A DNA stretch of 32,601 nt from Sulfurimonas sp. (GTDB lineage Bacteria > Campylobacterota > Campylobacteria > Campylobacterales > Sulfurimonadaceae): positions 1-32,601 of the forward strand of contig JALWON010000007.1 in the NCBI GenBank assembly GCA_027083475.1, written 5' to 3'. A model generated the notes under the pieces. That model made no database searches. It was not told the DNA's origin and saw nothing but the letters and a program-made list of their open reading frames with translations. Positions within the stretch are counted from its first letter, which is position 1. Each line of letters starts with the position of its first letter. Of this stretch, positions 8,385 through 16,605 are shown one piece after another. Both the position numbers and the translations under genes were made by a program.

Positions 8385-9556
8385 TTGACTCCTTTTTCCA
8401 TTTGTGCTTTTTTTGAAGCCATGAGTATCATACCTATACCAAATGCAGCACCAAGCATCGCAGAACCACCATAGCTTAAAAAAGGGACAGAGAGTCCTTT
8501 AATAGGGGTAATGCCACTGATACCATAGGCATTGACAAGAAAAGAAAAAGCCAAGATAAGTCCAATGCCGATGCTAAAGAGATAGAGTGTCTGCTCTTTT
8601 GAGCGGTTGGCAATTTTAAAAATGCGGTGTAAAATGAGCAGGAAAATCACAACCACACCAAGCACACCAAAAAAACCAAACTCTTCGGCGAGTCCTGCTA
8701 AGATGAAGTCAGTATGCACCTCAGATAAAAAGCCTAGTTTAAAAGTGCCATTGCCAAGTCCTACTCCAAAGAGTCCCCCATTATGAATGGCATTGAGGGA
8801 GTGACCGATTTGGTAGGGTTCAACCTCGACAGGGACTCTGAGTTTGTCGGCAATAGAATCAGGTAACAGTCCAAGAACAGAGTTTTGTGCAAGGGACCAC
8901 CATGATTTGATGCGAAGAATTCTATGGTGTGCAGTGACAATGAAAATAACCACAGCCATAAAAATGCCTCCTAAAATAGTGATAAAAAACTTAAAACTAC
9001 TCCCTGCAAAGATGAGCATAAACAGCAGTGTCAAACCTAAAACAACGACTTGCCCTAAATCTTTTTGTAAAAACGCAATGATAAACATCGCCCCCACAAA
9101 AACAACACCATAGGGGGTAAAACGCTTAAACTCATTGATCAGTCCCATGCCACGATGGTGCCCGAGTTTACGTGAAAAGCTCCAGGCTAAAAAATAGATA
9201 AAGCCGACTTTAAAAAACTCTACAGGTGCAAGAGAAAAACCTGCGACTTTGATCCAGCGTTTGGCACCGCCTACTTCAGAGACTAAGCTTGTAGGTAAAA
9301 AAGGCATAGCAATCATAAGTGCTAATGAGCCTAAAAAGAGGGTGAAACCTATGGGACTGAGCCATTTGTCAGGATTGAGCAGGGAGAGGCTAAACATAAT
9401 TGTTAAACTCAAAACACCAAAAATGGCTTGGCGCAGGGCAAAATGAAACTCATTGGTATGAAAAAGGAGGGTGACATAGACAGAGAGGGAGTAAGAGAGA
9501 ATAATGCTTATTCCGATGAGTATGGCAACAAGGGTAAATAATTTTCTATCTGCCAT
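8381..9556 (-). CDS. ftsW: Cell-division peptidoglycan glycosyltransferase FtsW (SEDS)
   Basis: A 391-residue SEDS membrane protein with about ten helices. FtsW polymerises septal glycan strands together with a class B penicillin-binding protein. Key sequences are GGAKRWIKVAGFSLAPVEFFK (about residues 76-96), the extracytoplasmic loop with PYQIGHSLNAIHNGGLFGVGLGNG, FILAGLAEEFGFFG, and the C-terminal PFLSYGGSAMLG. It could be RodA instead, but the adjoining murG and the HTDFILAGLAEE sequence favour FtsW. It starts 11 bp after the preceding gene, which encodes a coiled-coil protein. Confidence 0.93.
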   Translation of the reverse strand: MADRKLFTLVAILIGISIILSYSLSVYVTLLFHTNEFHFALRQAIFGVLSLTIMFSLSLLNPDKWLSPIGFTLFLGSLALMIAMPFLPTSLVSEVGGAKRWIKVAGFSLAPVEFFKVGFIYFLAWSFSRKLGHHRGMGLINEFKRFTPYGVVFVGAMFIIAFLQKDLGQVVVLGLTLLFMLIFAGSSFKFFITILGGIFMAVVIFIVTAHHRILRIKSWWSLAQNSVLGLLPDSIADKLRVPVEVEPYQIGHSLNAIHNGGLFGVGLGNGTFKLGFLSEVHTDFILAGLAEEFGFFGVLGVVVIFLLILHRIFKIANRSKEQTLYLFSIGIGLILAFSFLVNAYGISGITPIKGLSVPFLSYGGSAMLGAAFGIGMILMASKKAQMEKGVK

Positions 9557-9567
9557 CTCTACATACC

Positions 9568-10101
9568 TTACTTGAGTTGGTTGATTTTAAGGACAAATTC
9601 GACTTCAGGCTTGGAGATATGTAACTCTTTAGAAATGGTTTCAACAGAGACACTCTGTTTAAATAAAGAGATGATTTTTTCATCATCATTGCCATGGATG
9701 GAACTTGGAATAGAGATTTGTTTGACCCCGCTCTCAAGGTTTGCAACACGCGAATTGAGTTCTGCTTCTATGTAGTTAATGTTTTCTTGGAGTTGTTTCA
9801 TGCCTTGTGAAAAAGGATTTATCATGTCATAGACACTGCGTTCTATCTCTTCATATATCTCTCTGTCACTCATACGTTGTGAATTTTTGCTGATGTTTTT
9901 TTGTGTCTCTTCGAGCTTCTTTTTCAAATAAAAAATTTCTCTGTTAAGCTCTTCTGCTGCACTGGCAACGGAGCGGATATTTTTGGTGTAATTTGCATCT
10001 TTTGTAAAAACATAGTAGAGAAGATAGAGAATGATGCCTGCCATAAGGAGAATGATATACTCAATATGAAATTGGGAGAGGTCTATTTGCGGGATATTCA
10101 C
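9568..10101 (-). CDS. Membrane-anchored coiled-coil protein with C-terminal HTH-like motif
   Basis: I do not recognise a characterised family, though a Campylobacterota domain of unknown function (DUF6115 type) is a possible match. The 177-residue protein has a single membrane helix (about residues 14-32, EYIILLMAGIILYLLYYVF). A long charged coiled coil follows (about 45-120), and the protein ends in a compact helix-turn-helix-like segment (about 140-177, ISLFKQSVSVETISKELHIS). This suggests a cytoplasmic scaffold tethered to the inner membrane. The start is GTG at 10101, whose GTGA overlaps the stop of the upstream PilZ-like gene. The position between a c-di-GMP-receptor-like gene and ftsW hints at an envelope role. 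Confidence 0.6.
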   Translation of the reverse strand: MNIPQIDLSQFHIEYIILLMAGIILYLLYYVFTKDANYTKNIRSVASAAEELNREIFYLKKKLEETQKNISKNSQRMSDREIYEEIERSVYDMINPFSQGMKQLQENINYIEAELNSRVANLESGVKQISIPSSIHGNDDEKIISLFKQSVSVETISKELHISKPEVEFVLKINQLK

Positions 10102-10622
10102 GATTTTTTCTCTTTCATTTCACGAATGAGTACACGCTCACGTGCGGTCATATAGGCCGCCCACTCTTTTTCATCTCTTTCGTGAATTTTGCTAAATTGG
10201 GCGAGTGTTTCACTGAGTGCTGTAAAGAAAACACCAACATCGCGTTTAGGATGCACAGGCATCTCGATGCGTGCATAATATGTGGCACCTTTGATAAAAA
10301 GAGGCTCCTCAATGCGAAAATGCTCAAAGCCAATGGCATCAATGTTCGCAGCAGCTGTGAGTGAGACACGTTTGGGTTGTTCATCTTTTAAAAACATCTC
10401 AAGTGCGTCTATTTTGTTGTGGAGCTCTACGATGAGTTGGAGCAATACGGGGTCTGTATCGGCAGTTTCTCCTTTTGCTTTGGCAAGTTTGAGCCACTGT
10501 TGGATGGCATTTTCATCTGATTCGCTGAGTTGATGATACTCCCGTTCAAAAAGTTCTTTGTCTTGGGAAGCTTCACTAAAGAGCAGACTAATAGGGGCAG
10601 GAACTAAACGCGGCTGGCTCAT
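10098..10622 (-). CDS. Atypical PilZ-like protein, putative c-di-GMP receptor
   Basis: A 174-residue soluble protein. Residues 1-85 are helical and charged. Residues 85-155 look like a PilZ-like beta-barrel, ending with FSKIHERDEKEWAAYMTARERVLIREM. That ending resembles PilZ-family proteins in which a long helix follows the barrel. The canonical RxxxR and (D/N)xSxxG motifs are weak, with only KRVSL and AANIDAIGF in their places, so binding of c-di-GMP is uncertain. It starts within the mqnP stop (ATGA) and is followed by a GTGA overlap, so it belongs to the operon that ends with a GGDEF-EAL enzyme. That context supports a link to c-di-GMP. Confidence 0.5.
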   Translation of the reverse strand: MSQPRLVPAPISLLFSEASQDKELFEREYHQLSESDENAIQQWLKLAKAKGETADTDPVLLQLIVELHNKIDALEMFLKDEQPKRVSLTAAANIDAIGFEHFRIEEPLFIKGATYYARIEMPVHPKRDVGVFFTALSETLAQFSKIHERDEKEWAAYMTARERVLIREMKEKKS

Positions 10623-11479
10623 GCAAAGACCTTGTCTAAAATAATAAGTGCAAAAAATGCGATCCCCAAATAGCCGTTGAGTGTAAAAAATGCACGGTCT
10701 ATTTTTGTAAAATCTTTCCGCACGAGGTACTGCTCATAGGCAAGCACAAAACCACTTCCAAACGCTGCTACAAAGGCAAAAAAACCAAGTCCTGCAACCC
10801 AAACAAAAAGAATCCAAAAAATGACGGTGAGTCCATGAAAGAGTGCTGAGATAAAGAGTGCGGCATCTGCACCAAAATGTGATGGAATGGAGTGCAGATT
10901 TTTCTCTTTGTCAAAGTCCATATCTTGCAGGGAGTAGAGTAAATCAAACCCTGCGACCCAAAAAATAACCCCTAAACTCAAAAGCACTGACCAAGGAGGA
11001 ATAGTGGCTGTAACCGCCACCACTCCAGCAATGGGTGCGAGTCCTAAGGAGATACCTAAAATGACATGTGCCAAAGAGGAGAAGCGTTTAAAGTAGGAGT
11101 AGGAACCTAAAACGGCCAAAATGGGAATGCTGAGTGTAAATGCAAGGGAGTTAATCATAAACGCAACAATCACAAAAAGCAGGGCATTGACCCCGATAAA
11201 AATAAGGATACTCGTGCTATCGAGCCGTCCATCGACATTGGGACGGTTTGCTGTACGGGGGTTTTGTGCATCAATATCACGATCGGCATAGCGATTGACA
11301 CCCATGGCAAAGTTACGGGCACTTAATGCTGCAACAATACCAAGGATAAAAAGCCCAAAGCCAAACCAGCCATCTGCGGCAACGACCATCGCGATAAATA
11401 TAAAAGGGAGAGAAAATATGGAGTGCTCAAACATTACGAGTTCATTAAAATCTTTGGCTTTTTTGATGAATGTATCCAT
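10619..11479 (-). CDS. mqnP: UbiA-family prenyltransferase of the futalosine menaquinone pathway (MqnP)
   Basis: A 286-residue integral membrane aromatic prenyltransferase. It attaches the polyprenyl tail to the naphthoate-type ring precursor of menaquinone. The first Asp-rich motif NRYADRDIDAQNPRTANRP (about residues 61-79) and the second, DLLYSLQDMDFDKE (about 178-191), bind Mg-diphosphate. About eight hydrophobic helices surround them. In Campylobacterota, which make menaquinone by the futalosine route, this UbiA homologue is taken to be MqnP, and an assignment to ubiquinone synthesis is unlikely. A GAGGAAA ribosome-binding site stands 5 nt before ATG 11479. It is the first gene of the nine-gene minus-strand run and is divergent from miaA. 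Confidence 0.88.
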   Translation of the reverse strand: MDTFIKKAKDFNELVMFEHSIFSLPFIFIAMVVAADGWFGFGLFILGIVAALSARNFAMGVNRYADRDIDAQNPRTANRPNVDGRLDSTSILIFIGVNALLFVIVAFMINSLAFTLSIPILAVLGSYSYFKRFSSLAHVILGISLGLAPIAGVVAVTATIPPWSVLLSLGVIFWVAGFDLLYSLQDMDFDKEKNLHSIPSHFGADAALFISALFHGLTVIFWILFVWVAGLGFFAFVAAFGSGFVLAYEQYLVRKDFTKIDRAFFTLNGYLGIAFFALIILDKVFA

Positions 11480-11509
11480 GGTATTTCCTCGCTTGTATTC
11501 TTGGAGCTT

Positions 11510-11515
11510 ATTCTA
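11510..11515 (-). promoter_or_regulatory. Candidate -10 box for the mqnP-ftsW-murG operon
   Basis: On the minus strand TAGAAT stands 30 nt before the mqnP start codon in the 69-bp divergent gap. It is preceded by the T-rich tract TTTTAAAACAACTTTGGG. No clear -35 box is seen, which is normal for this phylum. Confidence 0.4.
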
Positions 11516-11536
11516 CCCAAAGTTGTTTTAAAATGA

Positions 11537-11542
11537 TATAAT
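11537..11542 (+). promoter_or_regulatory. Consensus -10 box directly abutting miaA
   Basis: A perfect TATAAT, extended as TGATATAAT, ends 6 nt before the miaA ATG at 11549. Transcription would then start at or within a base or two of the start codon, which implies a leaderless mRNA. No Shine-Dalgarno sequence lies upstream of this ATG. Confidence 0.6.
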
Positions 11543-11548
11543 AGTGTC

Positions 11549-12427
11549 ATGAAACAAGTGGCAATAATAGGACCAACCGCATCAGGCAAAAGTGATTTAG
11601 CGATTCAACTCGCACAAAAGATGGATGCTTACATTCTCTCTATAGACTCCTTGAGCATTTATAAAGAGATAGACATCGTGAGTGCAAAACCCTCTCCTGA
11701 GGAGCTTTTAGAAGTGCCACATTTTGGGATAAACGAGTTGTCCCCAGATGCATACTTTAGTGTAGATATTTTTCGGGATCTCTACCAAAAAACAGAAAAA
11801 AAATGCCAAGAAGATGGCAAAAATCTTGTTATTGTTGGGGGGACTTCTTTTTATCTTAAATCTTTAATCGATGGCTTATCACAAATACCTGCTATCACTG
11901 AGGATGTCAAACAAAGCGTCAAACAAAAAATGCAAAATTTGCAAGATGTCTATGCGGAGTTAGTACAAAAAGATAGTGCTTATATGCAAAAAATTGCTTC
12001 AAATGACAGGTATAGAATAGAAAAGGCACTTCTGATTTATGAGGCATCAGGGCTTTCTCCCTCTGAGTGGTTTTTGCAAAATCCTCCACAAAAAATTATA
12101 GAAAATTTACCGATATATAACATAGAAGTCTCACGCGAAGTCTTGCGTGAGCGCATTGTTACACGCACCCATAAAATGTTTGCCATGGGTTTAGTAGATG
12201 AGGTGAGTTTTTTGGAACAAAAATACACCCGTTTACCCCATTCTATGGGAGCTATAGGGATTGTTGAAGTTTTGGAGTATTTGGATGCAAAGGTTACTCA
12301 AGAGCAGATGCTTGCAAATATCATCACACATACTGCCCAATTAGCCAAACGCCAACAAACATTTAATAAAACGCAGTTTCGTGGAGTTCACTCTGCACCA
12401 CTTGAAGATTTAGAGGAAATGGTATGA
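11549..12427 (+). CDS. miaA: tRNA dimethylallyltransferase MiaA
   Basis: MiaA transfers a dimethylallyl group to N6 of A37 in tRNAs that read UNN codons. The 292-residue protein has the P-loop GPTASGKSD (residues 8-16), the substrate motif SIDSLSIYKEIDIVSAKPS, and VPHFGINELSPDAYFSVDIF. VGGTSFYLKSLIDGL follows, and the swinging domain has RIEKALLIYEASG. The conserved N-terminus begins exactly at this ATG. The stop overlaps the next gene by ATGA, so tRNA modification and the response regulator are co-translated. Confidence 0.96.
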   Translation: MKQVAIIGPTASGKSDLAIQLAQKMDAYILSIDSLSIYKEIDIVSAKPSPEELLEVPHFGINELSPDAYFSVDIFRDLYQKTEKKCQEDGKNLVIVGGTSFYLKSLIDGLSQIPAITEDVKQSVKQKMQNLQDVYAELVQKDSAYMQKIASNDRYRIEKALLIYEASGLSPSEWFLQNPPQKIIENLPIYNIEVSREVLRERIVTRTHKMFAMGLVDEVSFLEQKYTRLPHSMGAIGIVEVLEYLDAKVTQEQMLANIITHTAQLAKRQQTFNKTQFRGVHSAPLEDLEEMV

Positions 12428-13092
12428 ATATTTTAATTGTAGAAGATGATGTTGTCAGTGCAAAACAGCTTGCCCAACTTTTAAAGAGTGAAAAGTATCG
12501 TTGCGATATAGCTTTTGGGTATCATGAAGCGCAAGAGTGTATCGATAAAAATGTATATGCTTTGATACTGCTTGATTGGAATTTGGGAGATGGTGATGGG
12601 CATACTCTTTTGCAAGAAGTGCGTGATTTGGACATTAAAACACCAGTGCTCATGCTCTCAGCAAATGCCGCCATTGATGACAGGGTGGCTGTTTTAGATA
12701 GTGGGGCAGATGATTACTTGTGTAAACCCTACTCCTCTGTAGAGCTCTTAGCCCGCATACGAGCATTACTGCGTCGCGAGAGTGCACAAAAGGTGACACA
12801 CATAGAGATAGCACCCTGCAAGCTTGATTTAGTGAAAAGAGTTGTCACTATGGATGGCAAAGAGGTGCAACTCACCGCTGCAGAATTTGACCTTTTAGAA
12901 CTTTTTATGCAAAACCCAAATCAAGTTCTCACCCGTTATCAGTTAAGTGAGCATATCAATAAAGATAATTACAGTGTCAAACATAGTAATCTTGTGGATG
13001 TGCACATTAAAAATCTCCGTAAAAAATTGGGTAATAAAGAGTTTATACAAAATGTACGGGGTGTAGGCTATAAGGTGAATAAATCTTCATAG
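12424..13092 (+). CDS. OmpR/PhoB-family response regulator
   Basis: A 222-residue two-component transcription regulator. The receiver domain (residues 1-120) has the acidic pair E7 D8 D9, the phospho-acceptor Asp51 in LILLDWNLGDGDG, and Lys in DDYLCKPYS. The winged-helix DNA-binding domain (about 128-220) has LTAAEFDLLELFMQNPNQVLTR and ends VRGVGYKVN. It overlaps miaA by ATGA. Its likely cognate kinase is at 14558-16603, separated by a porin-like gene and a PstS-like gene. Regulators of this family bind direct repeats spaced 10-11 bp. Such repeats lie at 26650-26671, though no link is proven. Confidence 0.93.
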   Translation: MNILIVEDDVVSAKQLAQLLKSEKYRCDIAFGYHEAQECIDKNVYALILLDWNLGDGDGHTLLQEVRDLDIKTPVLMLSANAAIDDRVAVLDSGADDYLCKPYSSVELLARIRALLRRESAQKVTHIEIAPCKLDLVKRVVTMDGKEVQLTAAEFDLLELFMQNPNQVLTRYQLSEHINKDNYSVKHSNLVDVHIKNLRKKLGNKEFIQNVRGVGYKVNKSS

Positions 13093-13120
13093 TATCTTCA
13101 TTTTAGAAAGCTAATATAGT

Positions 13121-13126
13121 TAAAAT
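13121..13126 (+). promoter_or_regulatory. Candidate -10 box for the porin/PstS-like/kinase operon
   Basis: TAAAAT in the 48-bp gap after the response-regulator gene lies 14 nt before the ATG of the porin-like gene. It is preceded by an AT-rich tract including GCTAATATAG. The following AAGGAT serves as the Shine-Dalgarno sequence. The box would allow the porin gene to be transcribed separately from miaA and the regulator, but read-through is equally possible. Confidence 0.3.
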
Positions 13127-13140
13127 AGTAAGGATATTCC

Positions 13141-14145
13141 ATGATATTTATGAAATTATTTCTCTTTTTCTCGCTCCTCTCCTCTTTGTTTGCAGAGACT
13201 CCAACACAAAAATACTCTTTAGGAGAAGGGGTGCAAGTTGCTCAGTTACCACTCTATGTTGGGGGTTACTTTTCAGCAGATTATCGAGGGATAGATGGGA
13301 ATAATAGTTATCGGTTGAATGATTTGGCACTGCTCTCGTATGGGGCGTACAGTAAATTTTCCTATCTTGCAGAGATTGAGTATAAAAACTTTTATCTCTA
13401 CAATGAAAATGCAGGTAAATACACATCATCGCAAGATAGGAGAGTGCATACAGAGAGACTCTATCTGCACTATGAACTTGATGAAAGGAATGCTTTTACA
13501 TTAGGAAAATATAACACTCCTGCAGGTTTTTGGAACTTATTGCCTATTAATGTTTTACGCGAAACAACATCTATACCTCAAAGCACAATGCTACTTTTCC
13601 CAACATTTACAACAGGAGTATTATGGAACTATAAAAATTATGGAGATGCTACGATAAATGTAGATATTATTGCACAAAATAATGCCGATTTAGACCCGAC
13701 ATACAACAACTATAAACTTGATGAGCATTATGCTTTGGGAATAGCTTATGAAAAAGATAATTTACAAGTGAAATTGAATTTTGGTTTTTTTGATGGTCGT
13801 CCTGCAAATGATGCTTCAAAAGCACTCTATTACTATATGGCATCACTCAAGTATGCTACAGATACCTTAGAAATTTTAGCAGAACTAGGTTCGCAAAAAT
13901 CAACCAATGTTTTTACGACAAAGTATGCAGGCTATCTCCAAGGTGTTTATAAATTCACCCAAAAGCATGCAGGAGTTTTGCGTTTGGAATCGTATGATGA
14001 CAGAGTCCATAGCATACAAGAGGAGATTGCCATTTTTGCTTACTCCTATAGACCTATTTACCCAGTTTCACTGAAGATGGAGTATCAGTTCCACTCTGTG
14101 CATCAAAATAATCAAGTGCAATGCTCTGTGTCGGTACTCTTCTAA
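13141..14145 (+). CDS. Outer-membrane porin-like beta-barrel protein
   Basis: A 334-residue exported protein. The signal peptide is residues 1-18 (MIFMKLFLFFSLLSSLFA, cleaved before ETP). The rest is a series of alternating amphipathic strands such as YLAEIEYKNFYLY, RLYLHYELDERNAFTLGKYNTP and SLKMEYQFHSV. It ends with Phe (CSVSVLF), as outer-membrane barrels usually do for BAM recognition. The pattern resembles OprP/OprO-type or general carbohydrate/anion porins, but the substrate is not readable. ATG 13141 is preceded by AAGGAT at a 6-nt spacing. The gene joins the next by TAATG. A porin, a PstS-like protein and a kinase in one operon suggest sensing of, or response to, an anion such as phosphate (inference). 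Confidence 0.8.
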   Translation: MIFMKLFLFFSLLSSLFAETPTQKYSLGEGVQVAQLPLYVGGYFSADYRGIDGNNSYRLNDLALLSYGAYSKFSYLAEIEYKNFYLYNENAGKYTSSQDRRVHTERLYLHYELDERNAFTLGKYNTPAGFWNLLPINVLRETTSIPQSTMLLFPTFTTGVLWNYKNYGDATINVDIIAQNNADLDPTYNNYKLDEHYALGIAYEKDNLQVKLNFGFFDGRPANDASKALYYYMASLKYATDTLEILAELGSQKSTNVFTTKYAGYLQGVYKFTQKHAGVLRLESYDDRVHSIQEEIAIFAYSYRPIYPVSLKMEYQFHSVHQNNQVQCSVSVLF

Positions 14146-14558
14146 TGCTGCGTTTGTTGAAGTTTTTTCTCTTGATTTTATTTGTCACAGCAGTGAGTGC
14201 TAAAGAGTATGCCGTTGTGGCTTCCTTTGCGACACCTCCTCTGAGTCAAAATAAAATACGTGCACTCTTTTTAAAAAAGAGCGAGTATCTTGGCGATACA
14301 AAAGTAGTCGTACTCAATCTTGCATTAGGGAACCCTGTTCGGAGTAGTTTTGAGAAAAAGGTGTTGCATATGAGTCGCCTCCATTTAAAAAGTTACTGGA
14401 CACGGCAGCACTACTTAGGGCATAGACCACCCATCAGTATGAAATCGCAAAAGAGTATGCAGATTTTTCTCAAGAATGTGCATGGAGCAATAGGCTATGG
14501 AGAACTTGGAAAAATAGAGAAAGATTTGCATGTTTTATATAGATGGAGTGATGAGTAA
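14145..14558 (+). CDS. Short PstS-like periplasmic binding-domain protein
   Basis: A 137-residue protein with a signal peptide (MLRLLKFFLLILFVTAVSA, then KEYAVV). What follows is a half-size phosphate-binding-protein-like domain. LSQNKIRALFLKKSEYLGDTK, GNPVRSSFEKKVLH, LKSYWTRQHYLGHRPP and GAIGYGELGKIEKD are the pattern of small PstS-like proteins. It lacks the second lobe of true PstS, and no Pst permease is nearby, so a sensory or chaperone-like role beside the following kinase is as likely as uptake. The start is ATG 14145 in TAATG. An upstream in-frame ATG at 14121 would overlap the porin gene by 25 bp and spoil the signal peptide. Confidence 0.75.
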   Translation: MLRLLKFFLLILFVTAVSAKEYAVVASFATPPLSQNKIRALFLKKSEYLGDTKVVVLNLALGNPVRSSFEKKVLHMSRLHLKSYWTRQHYLGHRPPISMKSQKSMQIFLKNVHGAIGYGELGKIEKDLHVLYRWSDE

Positions 14559-16603
14559 TGTTTTTTGCCAAGATAAAAAAATCACTGCGTTTAAAACTCC
14601 TTTTGAATCTTCTCTTCGTAAGTCTTTTGCCTTTTGCACTGCTTTTTACCTATACGGTTGTCTCTATGCAGAGCAAGATTGTAGACAAATCTATCAAAGA
14701 GCAGTATAAGCGAGTGCAGACAATAGCAAGTTTAATGGATGCGCATCTGCAATCTTTACAAAAAGAGTTGCATTTTTTGGCATCTTTAGATTTGATGGAT
14801 GATATTTTAGCGGAGGATATTGATAAACGTGTCTCTATTTTGCTCGCAAAAAAAGCGAGTGATTTAGGAGCAGGTGTAACACTGATGGCACTCACACCCT
14901 CGGGTGTGATTGTTGCTGCAAGTCACAATATGCTGCTCAATGCACCATTTGCTATGCCTTTGGAGCATGCAAAGAATTTTAGCATTGTCAAAGGGAAACT
15001 CTTTTTATATACCAAAATATATGCCTCTTTTAATGCAAACAAAGTTTTAGGGTACCTGGTGCTTCGCTATGATTTAGCACAATTAGATAAGTACTTGACA
15101 CATGAGGCATATATGCACTCTTTTATCACAAATAAGGCAGATTTTTACCTTGGAGATACAACACAATTACAGGTGCATTTAGAAAAAAGCAGTGCAGATG
15201 TGATTACAAAAGAGCATGTAATTGTGTATGAACAACTCGGTGGGATGCTTGAAAATTACTATCTTGTGTATGGTGTCGATAAAAGTTTGGCCTTGAAGTT
15301 CATGTATGATTTTATCTCTTTTATGCTCTATGTGGCACTGTTTGGAATTATTGTTATTGTCTTTTTAGCACTGCGTTACTCAAAAAGTATTGTTCGCCCC
15401 ATAGAAAAATTGACACATGCACTCCAGCATATAGAACAAACGCAAGATTATTCACATACTCTGTCTGTTGAATCAAGTGATGAGATAGGTACACTCACAG
15501 ACTCTTTTAACGATATGCTACTGGTGACTTCTGAGGCATTAGAAGCATTAGGAAGAGAAAATAGATTGCGTTTAGAACGGTTTATTCAACTCATAGAAGT
15601 CTTTAACAGTATTATACAAACTAAAGATGCCAATGAATGTATTGATGTTGCAATGGCGGAGATTGGCAAGATTAACTTAGGGCATGATTTAGCGTTTGTA
15701 AAAACAAAAGTTCCAGATGGGATTGATTTGTATGTGAAGGATTATGAAGCCAATCAAAAGCGCTATTTTGGAACGATTAGGCTTGCTTTAGAGAATTTTA
15801 AGGATACCAATGAGGTGGATTTTTATCACTCTATTGCCAATATGATTATGTTGCAACTTGAAAAAATAGCCCTTATTCAAAGAACAACTGCTATCTCAAA
15901 TGCAAAATCAGCTTTTATTTCGCATATGTCACATGAGTTACGTACCCCCTTGCACTCAATTATTGGGTCGAGCCAATTTTTGATAGCCTATGAAAACATG
16001 AGTGATGCACAGCAAGATACCATTGCCAATATAGAATCCTCTGCCCATTATCTTCTGAACATGATTAATGAGATTTTAGATATTGCTAAAATAGAATCGG
16101 GTAAGATGCAAGTCCATTGTGAACAAACAGACCTGCAAGTAATAGTACAAAATAGTTACAGTATGCTCCAACCACTTGCCGAAGATAAAGGGTTGCAATT
16201 TGAAATCATTGTGCAAAAGGGGCAGAATTTGAGTGTCTATACCGATGCGAAAATTGTGCAACAGATTGTGATTAATCTACTCTCTAATGCAATAAAATTT
16301 ACAGAAAAAGGTTTTGTTCGCATAGAACTTGGAGTAAAAGATGATACAATAGCTCTTGAAATAGTCGATAGTGGTATCGGGATACAACAAGAAGATTTAT
16401 CCTCTTTGTTTGATGATTTTACACAAGTAAATAGCACAAGTGAAAATAGATATAAGGGGAGTGGTTTGGGGCTCTCTTTAAGTAAAAAACTTGCACACTT
16501 AGTTGATGCGGATGTTATCTTGGAGAGTGAGGGATTAGGTCATGGAACACGAGCAATTTTGTGTTTTTTGCCATACTGTTATAGTCAGATGAAAGTGAGT
16601 TGA
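14558..16603 (+). CDS. Membrane sensor histidine kinase (Cache-HAMP-HisKA-HATPase)
   Basis: A 681-residue kinase. Helix 1 (about residues 12-34) and helix 2 (about 250-272) flank a periplasmic Cache-like sensor of about 215 residues with VTLMALTPSGVIVAASHN. HAMP follows (about 273-325), then a region resembling a degenerate GAF fold (about 340-440). HisKA has the phospho-acceptor His459 in SHMSHELRTPLHS. The ATPase domain has the N-box NLLSNAIKFT, G1 DSGIGI and G2 GSGLGLSL. There is no receiver domain. The start overlaps the previous stop as TAATG. The OmpR-type regulator at 12424-13092 is the obvious partner. The operon (porin, PstS-like protein, kinase) suggests a solute-responsive system whose ligand is unknown. 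Confidence 0.93.
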   Translation: MFFAKIKKSLRLKLLLNLLFVSLLPFALLFTYTVVSMQSKIVDKSIKEQYKRVQTIASLMDAHLQSLQKELHFLASLDLMDDILAEDIDKRVSILLAKKASDLGAGVTLMALTPSGVIVAASHNMLLNAPFAMPLEHAKNFSIVKGKLFLYTKIYASFNANKVLGYLVLRYDLAQLDKYLTHEAYMHSFITNKADFYLGDTTQLQVHLEKSSADVITKEHVIVYEQLGGMLENYYLVYGVDKSLALKFMYDFISFMLYVALFGIIVIVFLALRYSKSIVRPIEKLTHALQHIEQTQDYSHTLSVESSDEIGTLTDSFNDMLLVTSEALEALGRENRLRLERFIQLIEVFNSIIQTKDANECIDVAMAEIGKINLGHDLAFVKTKVPDGIDLYVKDYEANQKRYFGTIRLALENFKDTNEVDFYHSIANMIMLQLEKIALIQRTTAISNAKSAFISHMSHELRTPLHSIIGSSQFLIAYENMSDAQQDTIANIESSAHYLLNMINEILDIAKIESGKMQVHCEQTDLQVIVQNSYSMLQPLAEDKGLQFEIIVQKGQNLSVYTDAKIVQQIVINLLSNAIKFTEKGFVRIELGVKDDTIALEIVDSGIGIQQEDLSSLFDDFTQVNSTSENRYKGSGLGLSLSKKLAHLVDADVILESEGLGHGTRAILCFLPYCYSQMKVS

Positions 16604-16605
16604 GG

